From JAPLDP01 sp964628285 (lineage in GTDB: Bacteria; Bacteroidota; Bacteroidia; Bacteroidales; JAGONC01): DNA of 27,610 nt. Made by a program: the position numbers and the translations under genes. The stretch lies in NCBI GenBank assembly GCA_964628285.1, contig CAZVNP010000046.1:1-27610 (forward strand), given 5' to 3'. The notes under the pieces were generated by a model that saw only the letters and a program-made list of their open reading frames with translations, did not search any database and was not told the DNA's origin. Shown in pieces: positions 8,204-17,323 of this stretch (positions are counted from its first letter, which is position 1; each line of letters starts with the position of its first letter).

Positions 8204-11200
8204 CCTGACGGGACACGTCCGGCTCCCGACAAGATATGGAACGAATATTTCAGCTATCTCAAAACGCACAATCAGGTAAGATCGCCTGAGGGTGACTGGG
8301 ACAACCTGGGGCCTTTTACCATTCCCAATGCCAAAGGCTATCAGGGTCTCGGGCGCATCAATGCCATCGCCTTTCATCCCGTCGATCCCAATACGATTTA
8401 TATCGGTGCTCCTTCGGGAGGCATGTGGACCACACATGACTACGGCCAGACCTGGACCAGTAACACCGATGTGCTGCCGACTTTAGGTGTGTCGGCTATT
8501 GCTATCAATTATGACCAACCTGACATCATGTACATCGGTACCGGTGACAGGGATGCCGGTGACGCGCCGGGTCTTGGCGTCATGAAATCCAACGACGGCG
8601 GTCAGACATGGGTCATGTGCAATACCGGCATGGGTAATGTGGTGGTAGGCAGGATCATTGTACATCCCGAAAATCCTGATGTCCTTCTCGCCGCAACAAG
8701 TGGCGGCATCTTTAAAACGGTCAACGGTGGTGACCTCTGGTATAAAACCCTCAGTGGCGACAAGAAAGATATCGTCTTCAAAACCGATGACCCCTCGGTC
8801 ATCTTTGCCACCGGTAATGGTGCTTTTTACCGTTCGGACGACACCGGTGAAACCTGGCAGCAGATCACTGCCGGTCTGCCGGGAGGTGAACGTGCCGTCA
8901 TCGCCGTCACGCCTGCCAATCCCAATGTGGTATATTTCCTGCAGACTGCCGGCTCCGTATACACGGGTACTTACCGTTCCACTGACGGCGGTTTCACCTT
9001 TGAAGAGCGTTCCACGTCACCCAACATCATGAGCTGGGGCTGTGACGGCGGCGACGGCGGGCAGGCCTGGTACGACCTGGATCTCACCGCCGACCCGTTG
9101 AATGCCAATACGATCTTCACCGGTGGCGTCAACTGCTTCAAATCCACCGACGGCGGCATCACCTGGTTCATCGTCTCACACTGGTGGGGTGACTGCAGCG
9201 TGCCCGCCGTCCATGCCGACCTCCACGACCTCGAATGGGATCCCCACGACGGGCGGCTCTTCGCCAGCAACGACGGTGGCATCTACTATTCTCCCAATGG
9301 AGGCACCTCATGGTATGAGATCACTAACGGCATCGCCATCAGCCAGACTTACAAGCTCGGACAAAGCGCCACCGTCCGTGACCTCGTCATCAACGGATAC
9401 CAGGACAACGGCACCTCCACGTTCGATAACGGCACCTGGACCAACGTCATCGGTGGCGATGGCATGGAGTGCGCCGTCGATCAGTTCGACTACCATTACA
9501 CCTATGGCACACTCTATTTCGGCAGCATATTCCGCATGTACAACAATGGCAATACCGTCCAGATAGCCGGTAACGGTGTCGGGGGCATCAACGAAGACGG
9601 CGCCTGGGTCACTCCCTTTATCCTGGATGTCGACGATCCACAGATCATGTACGTGGGCTATATCAATGTCTGGCGTTGCAAGAATGTCAAAGCACCCGAC
9701 ATTTCCTGGACAAAGATCACCGACGGTGAAAACAACCTCTGCAGCGTGATGGAACAATCGCCCGCCGACAGGAACATCCTTTATGTGGCTCACGAGAACA
9801 ATCAGCTTAAGCGATGCGATAACCTGTACGGATTGCAGCCTGAATGGACCGACATCAGCAGTCATCTGCCCAGCAACGGATGGCTCTCCGACCTCGAAGC
9901 CCATCCCACCAATCCCGATATCGTTTATATGACTAAAAACAACAAGGTATATAAATCAACCGACAGAGGCGTATCGTGGACGGATATTTCAGGCAGCCTG
10001 CCCGATATATATATCAGCAGCATCGTTTACTATACCAGAGGACCTGAGGCGTTGTACATCGGCACTGATGCCGGTATTTATTACAAAGATGCGTCAATGG
10101 ATGACTGGATTCTCTATTCCAATGGGTTCCCCATCGCGGGAAGGGTCACAGAGCTGGAGATATACTATGACAGTGTGGATATGAATGAGGACCGCATCAG
10201 AGCCGCCACTTACGGCAGGGGTCTCTGGGAATCGGAGCTTTACTATAATACGCCCACAGCCGACTTCACCGCCGATAAAACGGTCCTCCCTGTCGGATGT
10301 CCTGTCAATTTCACCGACCTTTCCAGAGGCATACCCCATCACTGGGACTGGTATTTTGAAGGAGGCAATCCATCTTACTCCGATGATCAAAATCCTTCAG
10401 GTATCGTCTATGACACTGAGGGTACCTATACCGTCAAGCTGGTTGTGACCAATCCCCTTGGCAGCGACTCGCTGGTAAGAACCGACTATCTTACCGTCAG
10501 CTCCACTTTGTTGCCTGAACCGGGTTTCACTGCCAGCCAGAAAGTGTTCTGTGATGATGAAGGCATGGTACAGTTCACCGACACATCAGCCAACTGCCCC
10601 ACAGCGTATGATTGGGCATTTGATCCCAATACGGTCACCTTCCATGGCGGCACCGGGCCCAACTCAGCCAATCCGCTGGTCAAATTTCATGGTTATGGTT
10701 CATATACCGTGACGGAAACAGTATATAATGTGAACGGCAGCAACACCCTCACCCGGGCGAATTACATCGCCATCGGAGGCTTACCCCTGCCCTTCCAGGA
10801 AGACTTTGAAACAGCCGATCTGTCATCGCAATCCTGGACCATCTCCAATCCTGACAATAAGATCACCTGGGCTGTCACCACCACCGGCGGCACCACACCG
10901 GGCGATAAATCAGCCTATATCGACCTGTTTGACTATATTGTGCCTCCGGGACAGCGCGACGGCCTCATCTCCCCTGCCTTCGACCTGACAGGTTTCGACC
11001 AGGTATTCCTGAACTTCCAGCATGCCTATGCACAACGTTATCCTCAGATATCAGACTCACTGATCGTCTATATCTCAGGTGACTGCGGCTCGACCTGGAC
11101 GAGGATATTCCAGGGCGGTGAAAACGGTACAGGTAATTTTGCCACAGCACCTCTGATGACAACCAAATTCATTCCTCAAACAGCCGACGACTGGTGCGGC

Positions 11201-11608
11201 GCCGGCTGGGGCAGCCCATGTAATACCCTTGACATTTCCCAGTGGGCAGGGATACGCGGCGTGAAAATCAAATTCGAATCATACAGCTACCTCGGTAATA
11301 ACATTTATATTGATAATGTCAACGTAACCAGCCCTGTTGGTATTAATCCTGTATCTGCCAATAAAGAAGGCATCCTCATCTTTCCTAATCCTTCGAAAGG
11401 AACGGTGGAGCTGTATTTCAAAGAAGTGGAAGGACCGGTCACTCTCAGAGTTTATGACCTGACGGGAAGGGTTATGTTTGGAAAAGAAATACTTGCCCGA
11501 AAGGGATTGGATCTCAATATAGACCTGTCGAATCTGGAGAAAGGGCTTTATTTCATTGAAGTGAAAGGCCAGGCCATGAGAACGATCTCCAAGCTTATCA
11601 GGGAATGA
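8204..11608 (+). CDS. Large T9SS cargo with BNR/sortilin-like repeats and PKD domains, 5' end lost in gap
   Basis: 1134 residues are visible from the gap edge to the TGA at 11606-11608. The first words, PDGTRPAPDK...W, then WDNLGPF and GLGRINAIAFHPVDPNTIYIGAPSGG, match a family of Bacteroidetes secreted proteins with a sortilin/BNR beta-propeller; STDGG- and SNDGG-type blades with TW recur to about residue 670. Two PKD-like modules follow (about 684-765 and 770-856), then a cleaved-adhesin/MAM-like beta-sandwich beginning LPFQEDFE (about 862-1040), and a type A T9SS domain (about 1060-1134) with IFPNPSKGTVELYF and GLYFIEVK. It is probably a cell-surface or released adhesive or scaffold protein; no protease or hydrolase motif is evident. 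Perhaps 80 or so N-terminal residues including the signal peptide are missing. rsmE follows after 13 bases. Confidence 0.9.
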   Translation, partial: PDGTRPAPDKIWNEYFSYLKTHNQVRSPEGDWDNLGPFTIPNAKGYQGLGRINAIAFHPVDPNTIYIGAPSGGMWTTHDYGQTWTSNTDVLPTLGVSAIAINYDQPDIMYIGTGDRDAGDAPGLGVMKSNDGGQTWVMCNTGMGNVVVGRIIVHPENPDVLLAATSGGIFKTVNGGDLWYKTLSGDKKDIVFKTDDPSVIFATGNGAFYRSDDTGETWQQITAGLPGGERAVIAVTPANPNVVYFLQTAGSVYTGTYRSTDGGFTFEERSTSPNIMSWGCDGGDGGQAWYDLDLTADPLNANTIFTGGVNCFKSTDGGITWFIVSHWWGDCSVPAVHADLHDLEWDPHDGRLFASNDGGIYYSPNGGTSWYEITNGIAISQTYKLGQSATVRDLVINGYQDNGTSTFDNGTWTNVIGGDGMECAVDQFDYHYTYGTLYFGSIFRMYNNGNTVQIAGNGVGGINEDGAWVTPFILDVDDPQIMYVGYINVWRCKNVKAPDISWTKITDGENNLCSVMEQSPADRNILYVAHENNQLKRCDNLYGLQPEWTDISSHLPSNGWLSDLEAHPTNPDIVYMTKNNKVYKSTDRGVSWTDISGSLPDIYISSIVYYTRGPEALYIGTDAGIYYKDASMDDWILYSNGFPIAGRVTELEIYYDSVDMNEDRIRAATYGRGLWESELYYNTPTADFTADKTVLPVGCPVNFTDLSRGIPHHWDWYFEGGNPSYSDDQNPSGIVYDTEGTYTVKLVVTNPLGSDSLVRTDYLTVSSTLLPEPGFTASQKVFCDDEGMVQFTDTSANCPTAYDWAFDPNTVTFHGGTGPNSANPLVKFHGYGSYTVTETVYNVNGSNTLTRANYIAIGGLPLPFQEDFETADLSSQSWTISNPDNKITWAVTTTGGTTPGDKSAYIDLFDYIVPPGQRDGLISPAFDLTGFDQVFLNFQHAYAQRYPQISDSLIVYISGDCGSTWTRIFQGGENGTGNFATAPLMTTKFIPQTADDWCGAGWGSPCNTLDISQWAGIRGVKIKFESYSYLGNNIYIDNVNVTSPVGINPVSANKEGILIFPNPSKGTVELYFKEVEGPVTLRVYDLTGRVMFGKEILARKGLDLNIDLSNLEKGLYFIEVKGQAMRTISKLIRE

Positions 11609-11621
11609 GTTCATCCATATC

Positions 11622-12320
11622 ATGCAACTCTTTTACATACCTTCTTCGCCTGTTGATTCCTGCATCCTCGATCCGGATGAATCGCAGCATTGCATCCGGG
11701 TTCTCAGGCTGAAAAAGGGGAACCGGATATACCTGACGGATGGCAAGGGCAACCTTTATGAAGGTGAGATACTGCAGGATCATCCCAGGAGATGCACCGT
11801 GCAGATTCTAAATGTCAGCCATGACGACAAAGAGAAAAAATCCGGTCTGCAGATGGCCATCGCTCCTACAAAGAACATCAGCCGTTTTGAATGGTTCCTG
11901 GAGAAAGCAACTGAAATAGGCATAGACCAGATAATGCCGCTCATCTGTGAGCATTCGGAGCGTAAGGCCCTGAATACCGGCCGGCTGCAAAAAATTCTCA
12001 TCTCGGCCATGAAACAGTCGCTGAAGACTTACCTGCCACTGTTAAATCAGCCGGAAACGTTTGTTGAGTCAATCAAAGCCGGTGGTTCGCCGCAAAAATT
12101 CATCGCCTTTTATGAAGAGCATCATCCCCACCTGAAGGATGTTTATATCAAAGGGAAAAATACCCTTATCCTTATAGGCCCTGAAGGCGATTTCAGTGAG
12201 AAAGAGATCCTTGCAGCCCTTGATCACGGATTCGTTGCGGTTAATCTTAGTCACAGCCGGCTACGGACGGAGACGGCCGGGATCGTGGCGTGCCATACCG
12301 TCAGCCTTCTGAATGAATGA
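11622..12320 (+). CDS. rsmE: 16S rRNA (uracil1498-N3)-methyltransferase
   Basis: 232 residues, the usual length for RsmE. The enzyme methylates N3 of U1498 in 16S rRNA using S-adenosylmethionine. The sequence shows an N-terminal PUA-like part (MQLFYIP..., HCIRVLRLKKGNRIYLTDGKG) and a SPOUT-class C-terminal knot with LIGPEGDFSEKE (G186-P-E-G-D190) and SHSRLRTETAGIVACHTV, the AdoMet-binding knot. AIAPTKNISRFEWFLEKATEIGI is also typical. It begins 13 bases after the T9SS cargo gene and may be read through from it, although the two have unrelated roles; the DUF4159 gene downstream has its own likely promoter. Confidence 0.96.
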   Translation: MQLFYIPSSPVDSCILDPDESQHCIRVLRLKKGNRIYLTDGKGNLYEGEILQDHPRRCTVQILNVSHDDKEKKSGLQMAIAPTKNISRFEWFLEKATEIGIDQIMPLICEHSERKALNTGRLQKILISAMKQSLKTYLPLLNQPETFVESIKAGGSPQKFIAFYEEHHPHLKDVYIKGKNTLILIGPEGDFSEKEILAALDHGFVAVNLSHSRLRTETAGIVACHTVSLLNE

Positions 12321-12509
12321 TTTCTTTCGATCCAGTAGGGTCACATTTCCGGTATTTTTTTGATTAATCGGTATAAACAAATGTTTTATTTAACCGCTAT
12401 GGACGCTAAGAATATGCAAAGGGCGCAAGGAGGAATGGATGAGAGGGATTAAAAAAAGGAAATAAACTATACTTTTGTAAGCTTCATGACGTTCTGAAAA
12501 AAACCTTGC
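12321..12509. other. Spacer between rsmE and the DUF4159 gene
   Basis: Holds AT-rich sequence, a stretch near 12396-12435 (GACGCTAAGAATATGCAAAG, GCGCAAGGAGG) of the kind seen as dispersed spacer sequence in Bacteroidetes, and the promoter element listed below. No RNA gene recognised. Confidence 0.4.
12470..12477 (+). promoter_or_regulatory. Candidate -7 element for the DUF4159 gene
   Basis: TACTTTTG matches TAnnTTTG exactly and lies 32 bases before the ATG at 12510. The -33 TTTG is not clear (GATTA at 12447-12451 is nearest). A promoter here is consistent with the 189-base gap from rsmE. Confidence 0.45.
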
Positions 12510-13166
12510 ATGAGGAAGTACTGGTATCTCATAGTCCCACTGATTTGGTTCAACACCGTTATGGCGCAGCCGCCCGTCATCCAGATCGCCTTACTGAAAT
12601 ATAAAGGCGGTGGCGACTGGTATGCCAACCCCACGTCGCTGACCAATCTCATCGCCTTCTGCAACCAGAACCTCGGCACCCATCTGAACGGTGAATATGC
12701 CACCGTGGAGCCGGGCGATCCCGACATCTTCAATTACCCCTTCATCCATATGACCGGTCATGGTAATTTCATCTTTACCGATGAAGAGGCCCGCAACCTG
12801 CGGAAATACCTCATGTCGGGCGGATTTCTGCACATCGACGACAACTATGGTCTCAATCCCTATGTCAGACCCCAGATGAAAAAGATTTTCCCGGAACTCG
12901 ATTTCGTTGAGTTACCCTTCGATTACCCCATTTACCATCAGAAATATGAATTTAAAACGGGCCTGCCCAAGATACACGAGCATGACGGCAAACCGGCTCA
13001 GGGCTTTGGATTGATATGGGAAGGACGCCTGGTATGCTTCTACAGTTATGAGTGCGACCTCGGCGACGGATGGGAAGACCAGGCCGTACATAAGGACTCG
13101 CAAGAAACGCGACTGAAAGCGCTGAAGATGGGAGCCAATCTTATTCAATACGTATTTAGACAGTGA
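12510..13166 (+). CDS. DUF4159 domain-containing exported protein
   Basis: 218 residues starting with a signal peptide (MRKYWYLIVPLIWFNTVMA, cleavage likely before QPP). The mature part matches DUF4159: VIQIALLKYKGGGDWY, YPFIHMTGHGNFIFTDEEARNLRKYL, GGFLHIDDNYG, and a final LGDGWEDQAVHKDSQETRLKALKMGAN. The fold of this family is thought to resemble class I glutamine amidotransferases, but no Cys nucleophile of that kind is evident and the function is unknown. In Bacteroidetes, DUF4159 genes often occur near MoxR, DUF58 and BatA-type genes; here a DUF58 gene lies 3 kb away on the other strand. It ends facing valS, with an inverted repeat between. Confidence 0.9.
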   Translation: MRKYWYLIVPLIWFNTVMAQPPVIQIALLKYKGGGDWYANPTSLTNLIAFCNQNLGTHLNGEYATVEPGDPDIFNYPFIHMTGHGNFIFTDEEARNLRKYLMSGGFLHIDDNYGLNPYVRPQMKKIFPELDFVELPFDYPIYHQKYEFKTGLPKIHEHDGKPAQGFGLIWEGRLVCFYSYECDLGDGWEDQAVHKDSQETRLKALKMGANLIQYVFRQ

Positions 13167-13178
13167 GAGGATAAATCG

Positions 13179-13281
13179 GCACATCAACTAATTAGCTAAT
13201 TAGCCAATTAGCCAATGTGCTGACTATTTAGAAATCGATTGATTGTCGAATTAATCGGCACATTGGCTAATCAGCACATTA
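13179..13281. repeat. GCACATTA-type intergenic repeat with long inverted arms
   Basis: Between the convergent DUF4159 and valS genes, ATTAGCCAATGTGC (13207-13220) and GCACATTGGCTAAT (13258-13271) are perfect 14-base inverted copies around a 37-base loop. The flanks are built of short units (CTAATTAGC, CCAATTAGC, GCACATCAACT, AATCAGCACATTA). The same words recur at 16305-16350. It could act as a two-way terminator. Confidence 0.75.
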
Positions 13282-15915
13282 TTTTCGGAGTGAGGCCAGC
13301 TGCTCCTCAATGACACTGATCTTCGCTTCGGCATCGGATTTTTTCTTCAACTCAAGATCGACGACATTCTTCGGTGCGTTGTTCATAAAACGCTCATTCC
13401 CCAACTTCTTCATGACATTTTCGAGAAAGCCGCGCATATAATCCAGTTCCGATTCAAGCTTTTTGATCTCCGTGTCGATATCCAGTGTGGAGGTGACCGG
13501 AATGTAAAACTCCGTGGACCGGACGATGAATGTCAAAGCGTTCCCAACCTTTTCATCGACATAAGTGACCGCCGACAGGTTGCACAGTTTGGCTGCAATG
13601 CTGTCGAATGTGGTATCGGGTTCTTCTCCGAAGTTCTTTTTTACTAAGAGTGAAATGCTTTCCTTATTTGAGATGTTTTTTCCCTTGCGAATGTTGCGGA
13701 TGGCGATAATGACCTCCCTGGCAAAATTAAAAGCTTTAAGAATCTGATGGTTATATCTTTTCCTCACGGGCATCGCCGAAACCATGATGCTTTCGTTTTC
13801 ATTCCTTTCCCTGAGCCGGTGCCAGATATCTTCGGTGATGAAAGGCATAAAAGGATGTAATAGCTGCATCAGCTTCTCAAAGAAGACGACAGTTGCTTCA
13901 TAGGTCGTCTGATCAACGGGTTTCCCGAAGTCGGGTTTTATCATCTCGAGGTACCACGAACAAAAGTCGTCCCATATCAGCTTGTATACGGTCATGAGTG
14001 CTTCCGATATCCGGTATTTCCGGTACTGTTCCTCGATAGTGCCGAGGGCTTCGTTAAGGCGTGCTTCAAACCATTTTACCGATACCCTGGCAGATTGCGG
14101 TTGCGATGTGGTACCATCCACCTCCCATCCTTTCACCAGGCGCAAGGCATTCCATATCTTGTTGCTGAAGTTACGGCCCTGCTCACACAGCACCTCATCA
14201 AAAGGCAGGTCATTGCCTGCGGGTGAAGTGAAGAGCATACCCGCACGGACACCGTCGGCACCGTATTTATCCATCAGCTCGATGGGATCGGGTGAGTTAC
14301 CCAGCGACTTGGACATCTTGCGGCCGATCTTATCACGGACGATGCCCGTCAGGTAGACATTCTTAAACGGTATGTCATGGCGGTACTCCAGACCCGCCAT
14401 GATCATCCGTGCCACCCAGAAAAACAGTATCTCGGGTGCCGTCACCAGGTCATCGGTGGGGTAATAATACCTGATATCCTCGTTATCGGGGTAACGAATC
14501 CCGTCGAACACGGATATGGGCCATAGCCACGAAGAGAACCAGGTGTCGAGGACATCTTCGTCCTGTTTCAGATCATCAACAGTTAATCCGGGGGTATGGT
14601 ATGTCTCCTTGGCTTTTTTAAATGCCTCCTCTTTTGTCATGGCCACGACGATCTCGCCGCCGGGGAGGTAATAAGCCGGTATGCGGTGGCCCCACCACAG
14701 CTGGCGTGAGATGCACCAGTCATGTACGTTCTCCATCCAATGACGGTAACTGTTCTTGAACTTAGCCGGATGAAATTTGACTACATCGTTAATGACGACA
14801 TCGAGTGCCGGTTTGGCCAGTTGTTCCATCTTCAGGAACCACTGCATGGAGAGGCGCGGTTCAATGGCCACGTCGGTTCTTTCCGAATAGCCGACCTTGT
14901 TAACGTAATCCTCTATCTTCACCATATGGCTTTTCTCCGTCAGATCCTGTGTGATCTTATCCCTGACTACAAAGCGGTCTTCACCCACATAAAGCTGGGC
15001 GGCAGCACTCATAGTGCCATCGTCGTTAAAGATATCGATGGTCTCCAGATGGTGTTTGATGCCGAGGGTGTAGTCGTTAATGTCGTGTGCCGGTGTGATC
15101 TTCAGACATCCGGTACCGAACTCAATGTCGACATAATCGTCATAAATGATGGGTATGGAGCGATTCAAGAGGGGGACGAGCACCCTTTTGCCGGACAGAT
15201 GCTTATAGCGCTTATCGGCCGGGTTGATGCAAACGGCTGTATCACCGAGAATTGTTTCGGGGCGTGTCGTGGCGATGGTCACCCAGCCGTCATCGGTGCC
15301 TTCTATCTTGTAACGGACATAATACAGTTTGGAGTTGACCTCACGGTATATCACCTCTTCATCGGAGATGGCCGTGAGGGCCTTGGGATCCCAGTTGACC
15401 ATGCGCACACCGCGGTAGATGAGCCCTTTGTTATAAAGGTCGATGAAGACACGTATCACCGATTCGTAGAGCACCTCATCCATGGTGAAGCGTGTCCTGC
15501 TCCAGTCGCACGAGGCGCCGAGCTTCTTGAGCTGCTCCAGGATGATGCCGCCGTGTTTCTCGCGCCACTCCCAGGCTTCCCTGAGAAACTCCTCACGGGT
15601 GATCTGTGATTTCTCTATGCCCTGCTCCCGAAGCTTGGCCACCACCTTGGCTTCCGTAGCTATCGAGGCATGGTCGGTGCCCGGAAGCCATAAGGCGTTC
15701 TTGCCCTGCATACGCGCGCGCCGCACCAGGATATCCTGGATGGTGTTGTTCAGGATATGCCCCATGTGCAACACCCCCGTGACATTGGGAGGCGGGATAA
15801 CGATGGAATAGGGCTCCCTGTTATCAGGAACGGACCTGAAAAATCCCTTCTCCATCCAGTATGCATACCATTTGTCTTCGGTGGTTGACGGGTCGTATTT
15901 GGAAGGGATGTTCAT
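13279..15915 (-). CDS. valS: Valyl-tRNA synthetase
   Basis: 878 residues, full length for bacterial ValRS, which charges tRNA-Val and edits mischarged threonine. Class I signatures are complete: HMGH at 50-53 inside PPPNVTGVLHMGHILNNT and KMSKS at 533-537 inside GRKMSKSLGNSPDP. The editing domain is present (TIATTRPETILGDTAVCINP; GTGCLKITPAHDINDY), as are SRQLWWGHRIPAYY and the C-terminal coiled coil (about 810-878: KKLESELDYMRGFLENVMKKL). The start at 15915 (MNIPSKYDPSTTEDKWYAYW) matches the family. No clear promoter is visible just upstream; the spacer is full of repeats. Confidence 0.98.
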   Translation of the reverse strand: MNIPSKYDPSTTEDKWYAYWMEKGFFRSVPDNREPYSIVIPPPNVTGVLHMGHILNNTIQDILVRRARMQGKNALWLPGTDHASIATEAKVVAKLREQGIEKSQITREEFLREAWEWREKHGGIILEQLKKLGASCDWSRTRFTMDEVLYESVIRVFIDLYNKGLIYRGVRMVNWDPKALTAISDEEVIYREVNSKLYYVRYKIEGTDDGWVTIATTRPETILGDTAVCINPADKRYKHLSGKRVLVPLLNRSIPIIYDDYVDIEFGTGCLKITPAHDINDYTLGIKHHLETIDIFNDDGTMSAAAQLYVGEDRFVVRDKITQDLTEKSHMVKIEDYVNKVGYSERTDVAIEPRLSMQWFLKMEQLAKPALDVVINDVVKFHPAKFKNSYRHWMENVHDWCISRQLWWGHRIPAYYLPGGEIVVAMTKEEAFKKAKETYHTPGLTVDDLKQDEDVLDTWFSSWLWPISVFDGIRYPDNEDIRYYYPTDDLVTAPEILFFWVARMIMAGLEYRHDIPFKNVYLTGIVRDKIGRKMSKSLGNSPDPIELMDKYGADGVRAGMLFTSPAGNDLPFDEVLCEQGRNFSNKIWNALRLVKGWEVDGTTSQPQSARVSVKWFEARLNEALGTIEEQYRKYRISEALMTVYKLIWDDFCSWYLEMIKPDFGKPVDQTTYEATVVFFEKLMQLLHPFMPFITEDIWHRLRERNENESIMVSAMPVRKRYNHQILKAFNFAREVIIAIRNIRKGKNISNKESISLLVKKNFGEEPDTTFDSIAAKLCNLSAVTYVDEKVGNALTFIVRSTEFYIPVTSTLDIDTEIKKLESELDYMRGFLENVMKKLGNERFMNNAPKNVVDLELKKKSDAEAKISVIEEQLASLRK

Positions 15916-15964
15916 GGGGACTGTTGTTAGTTATAATCTGCAAGCTGTAAGCTGCAAGTTCACC

Positions 15965-15998
15965 CCACCCCTGCCCCTTCCCTGAAGGGGAGGGGTGG
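15965..15998. repeat. GC-rich imperfect palindrome upstream of valS
   Basis: CCACCCCT-G-CCCCTTC (15965-15980) pairs with GAAGGGG-AGGGGTGG (15984-15998) around loop CCT, with one unpaired G. There is no T-run after it. It is preceded by tandem GCAAGCTGTAAGCTGCAAG at about 15940-15958. It looks like a dispersed repeat element more than a terminator. Confidence 0.65.
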
Positions 15999-16162
15999 AT
16001 CATGCAAAAATATGGAAATTTTATCATCTGTGAATAAAGCCTGCTTCAATTCGACCTTATGATATATCGGAAAAACATCCAATAACGGATATCTGTCTCA
16101 TAAGAATTACATAAAGAAGTATGAGGAAGGCACGGAGAGACGTGAAGAATGTAACGAAAAAA

Positions 16163-16194
16163 CGAAGTAACGAAGTAACGAAGTAACGAAGTAT
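16163..16194. repeat. Octamer tandem repeat CGAAGTAA, four units
   Basis: Units start at 16163, 16171, 16179 and 16187; the last reads CGAAGTAT. A degenerate unit precedes them (GTAACGAAAAAA). The reverse complement of the same octamer makes five perfect units at 27571-27610. Confidence 0.9.
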
Positions 16195-16304
16195 TGAAAT
16201 TAAGGAAATTCTTCGTGGTCCTTCGTGTAACCAAAAGAATATTGAATATCGACTACCGATCACAGAACGTGAATTATGAATGATAAATAAGAATTTGAAT
16301 GAAT

Positions 16305-16350
16305 TAGCATATTGACTAATCAGCACATTAACTAATTAGCACATCAACTT
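16305..16350. repeat. Second copy of the GCACATTA-type repeat
   Basis: Contains AATCAGCACATTA and GCACATCAACT, both found at 13179-13281, interleaved with CTAATTAGC. It sits at the 3' end of the DUF58 gene and could help end its transcript. Confidence 0.7.
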
Positions 16351-16351
16351 A

Positions 16352-17290
16352 TCAATACAGTTTCTCCCGTTTCAGCAGATAAGGCAGCAGGACATGGTCG
16401 AGGCTTTTGTTGATATCGGCGTCGACGAAGTCGATATGGTATCGGGCACAGCGGCGCTTTAACTCATCTCTTATCTTATTGATGGACAGGATATACTGCT
16501 CCCGGACCTCGTGGGGCAGGAGCTTGACCTCGGATCCGGTTTCCATGTCGATGAACTTATAGGGACGGTTGGAATAGTCAAAATCAAGCTCCATCTTTTT
16601 ATCGGTGACATGGAACAGGATTACCTCGTGTTTGTTATGCTTAAGATGCTGCAAGGCGGAGAAGAGCTCTTCACTGTTTCCCTGTGTCTCCATCATGTCG
16701 CTGAAGATGACGACCAGCGAACGTTTGTGGATACGGTCGGCAATCTCATGCAAAGCCGCGCTGGCCATGGTGTTTTTGTGGGTGCTCATGGCGATGGGTT
16801 TCAGTATCTTCTCGAGTTCGGTAATGAGGTGCTTGTGATGGACAGAGCTCGATCGTGCCTGCGTGTGCAGCTCAATGGTGTCGGAGAAGACGCTCAAACC
16901 GGCGGCGTCGCGTTGTTTCCTGAGCATAACCATGAGGGCGGCCACGGCATAGATGCTGTAAGTGATCTTGTTGGGATGGTCGAAGGATGGCTTGTCCAGC
17001 ACAGGGAAATACATCGATGACGAGTTGTCGATGATGAACCGGCACCGCAGGTTGGTCTCCTCCTCGAAGCGTTTGCTATACAGCCTGTCGGTGCGGCCGT
17101 AAAGTTTCCAGTCGATGTTTTTGATCGACTCCCCCTGGTTGTACTGCCGGTGCTCGGCAAACTCGACCGAGAAACCATGGAAAGGACTTTTATGAAGACC
17201 CACAATAAATCCTTCCACCACCTGGCGGGCGATAAACTCGAGATGACCATAGGGCTGCACCCTGTTTTGATCCAATACAAAATCCATCAC
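16352..17290 (-). CDS. DUF58 domain-containing protein with vWA-like fold
   Basis: 312 residues. The DUF58 hallmark is clear: VEFAEHRQYNQGESIKNIDW followed by KLYGRTDRLYSKRFEEETN. It leads into a von Willebrand A-like core with a MIDAS-type D88-x-S90-x-S92 (IDNSSSM) and VVIFSDMMET as a second strand. No membrane helix is seen, so this is a short cytosolic form. DUF58 proteins usually accompany MoxR ATPases and Bat proteins and are thought to be metal-dependent protein-interaction modules in chaperone-like systems; no MoxR gene is in the window. It starts 33 bases after the trxA stop and is probably co-transcribed with it. A start at the second Met is equally possible. Confidence 0.93.
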   Translation of the reverse strand: MMDFVLDQNRVQPYGHLEFIARQVVEGFIVGLHKSPFHGFSVEFAEHRQYNQGESIKNIDWKLYGRTDRLYSKRFEEETNLRCRFIIDNSSSMYFPVLDKPSFDHPNKITYSIYAVAALMVMLRKQRDAAGLSVFSDTIELHTQARSSSVHHKHLITELEKILKPIAMSTHKNTMASAALHEIADRIHKRSLVVIFSDMMETQGNSEELFSALQHLKHNKHEVILFHVTDKKMELDFDYSNRPYKFIDMETGSEVKLLPHEVREQYILSINKIRDELKRRCARYHIDFVDADINKSLDHVLLPYLLKREKLY

Positions 17291-17323
17291 TAAATACTAA
17301 GACGCTATCCGGGCAGTAACAGG

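Larger units (their letters stand above)
15916..16351. other. Repeat-rich spacer between the DUF58 gene and valS
   Basis: 436 bases with no credible gene. From left to right it holds AAGCTGTAAGCTGCAAG units, a GC-rich hairpin, the CGAAGTAA octamer array, the words CTTCGTGG and CCTTCGTGT, AATATTGAATATCGAC, and GCACATTA-type repeats. Minus-strand frames in it (rich in YFVTS and RFF) are translations of these repeats. Confidence 0.7.

Noticed and set aside
8087..8232. Long frames on both strands running through the N run
   Set aside because: They translate filler Ns and join unrelated contig ends; only the parts outside 8104-8203 are real.
9308..9904. 198-residue minus-strand frame rich in Val, Asp and Ile
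   Set aside because: Antisense to the BNR repeats of the large T9SS protein; repeats in that gene keep shadow frames open.
14722..15609. 295-residue plus-strand frame
   Set aside because: It lies wholly antisense to valS, whose motifs are complete; it is a codon-bias shadow.
16163..16194. Possible CRISPR array
   Set aside because: The units are eight-base head-to-tail copies with no spacers.
16046..16326. Two minus-strand frames with YFVTS and RFF repeats
   Set aside because: They are translations of the octamer and other intergenic repeats, not a protein.
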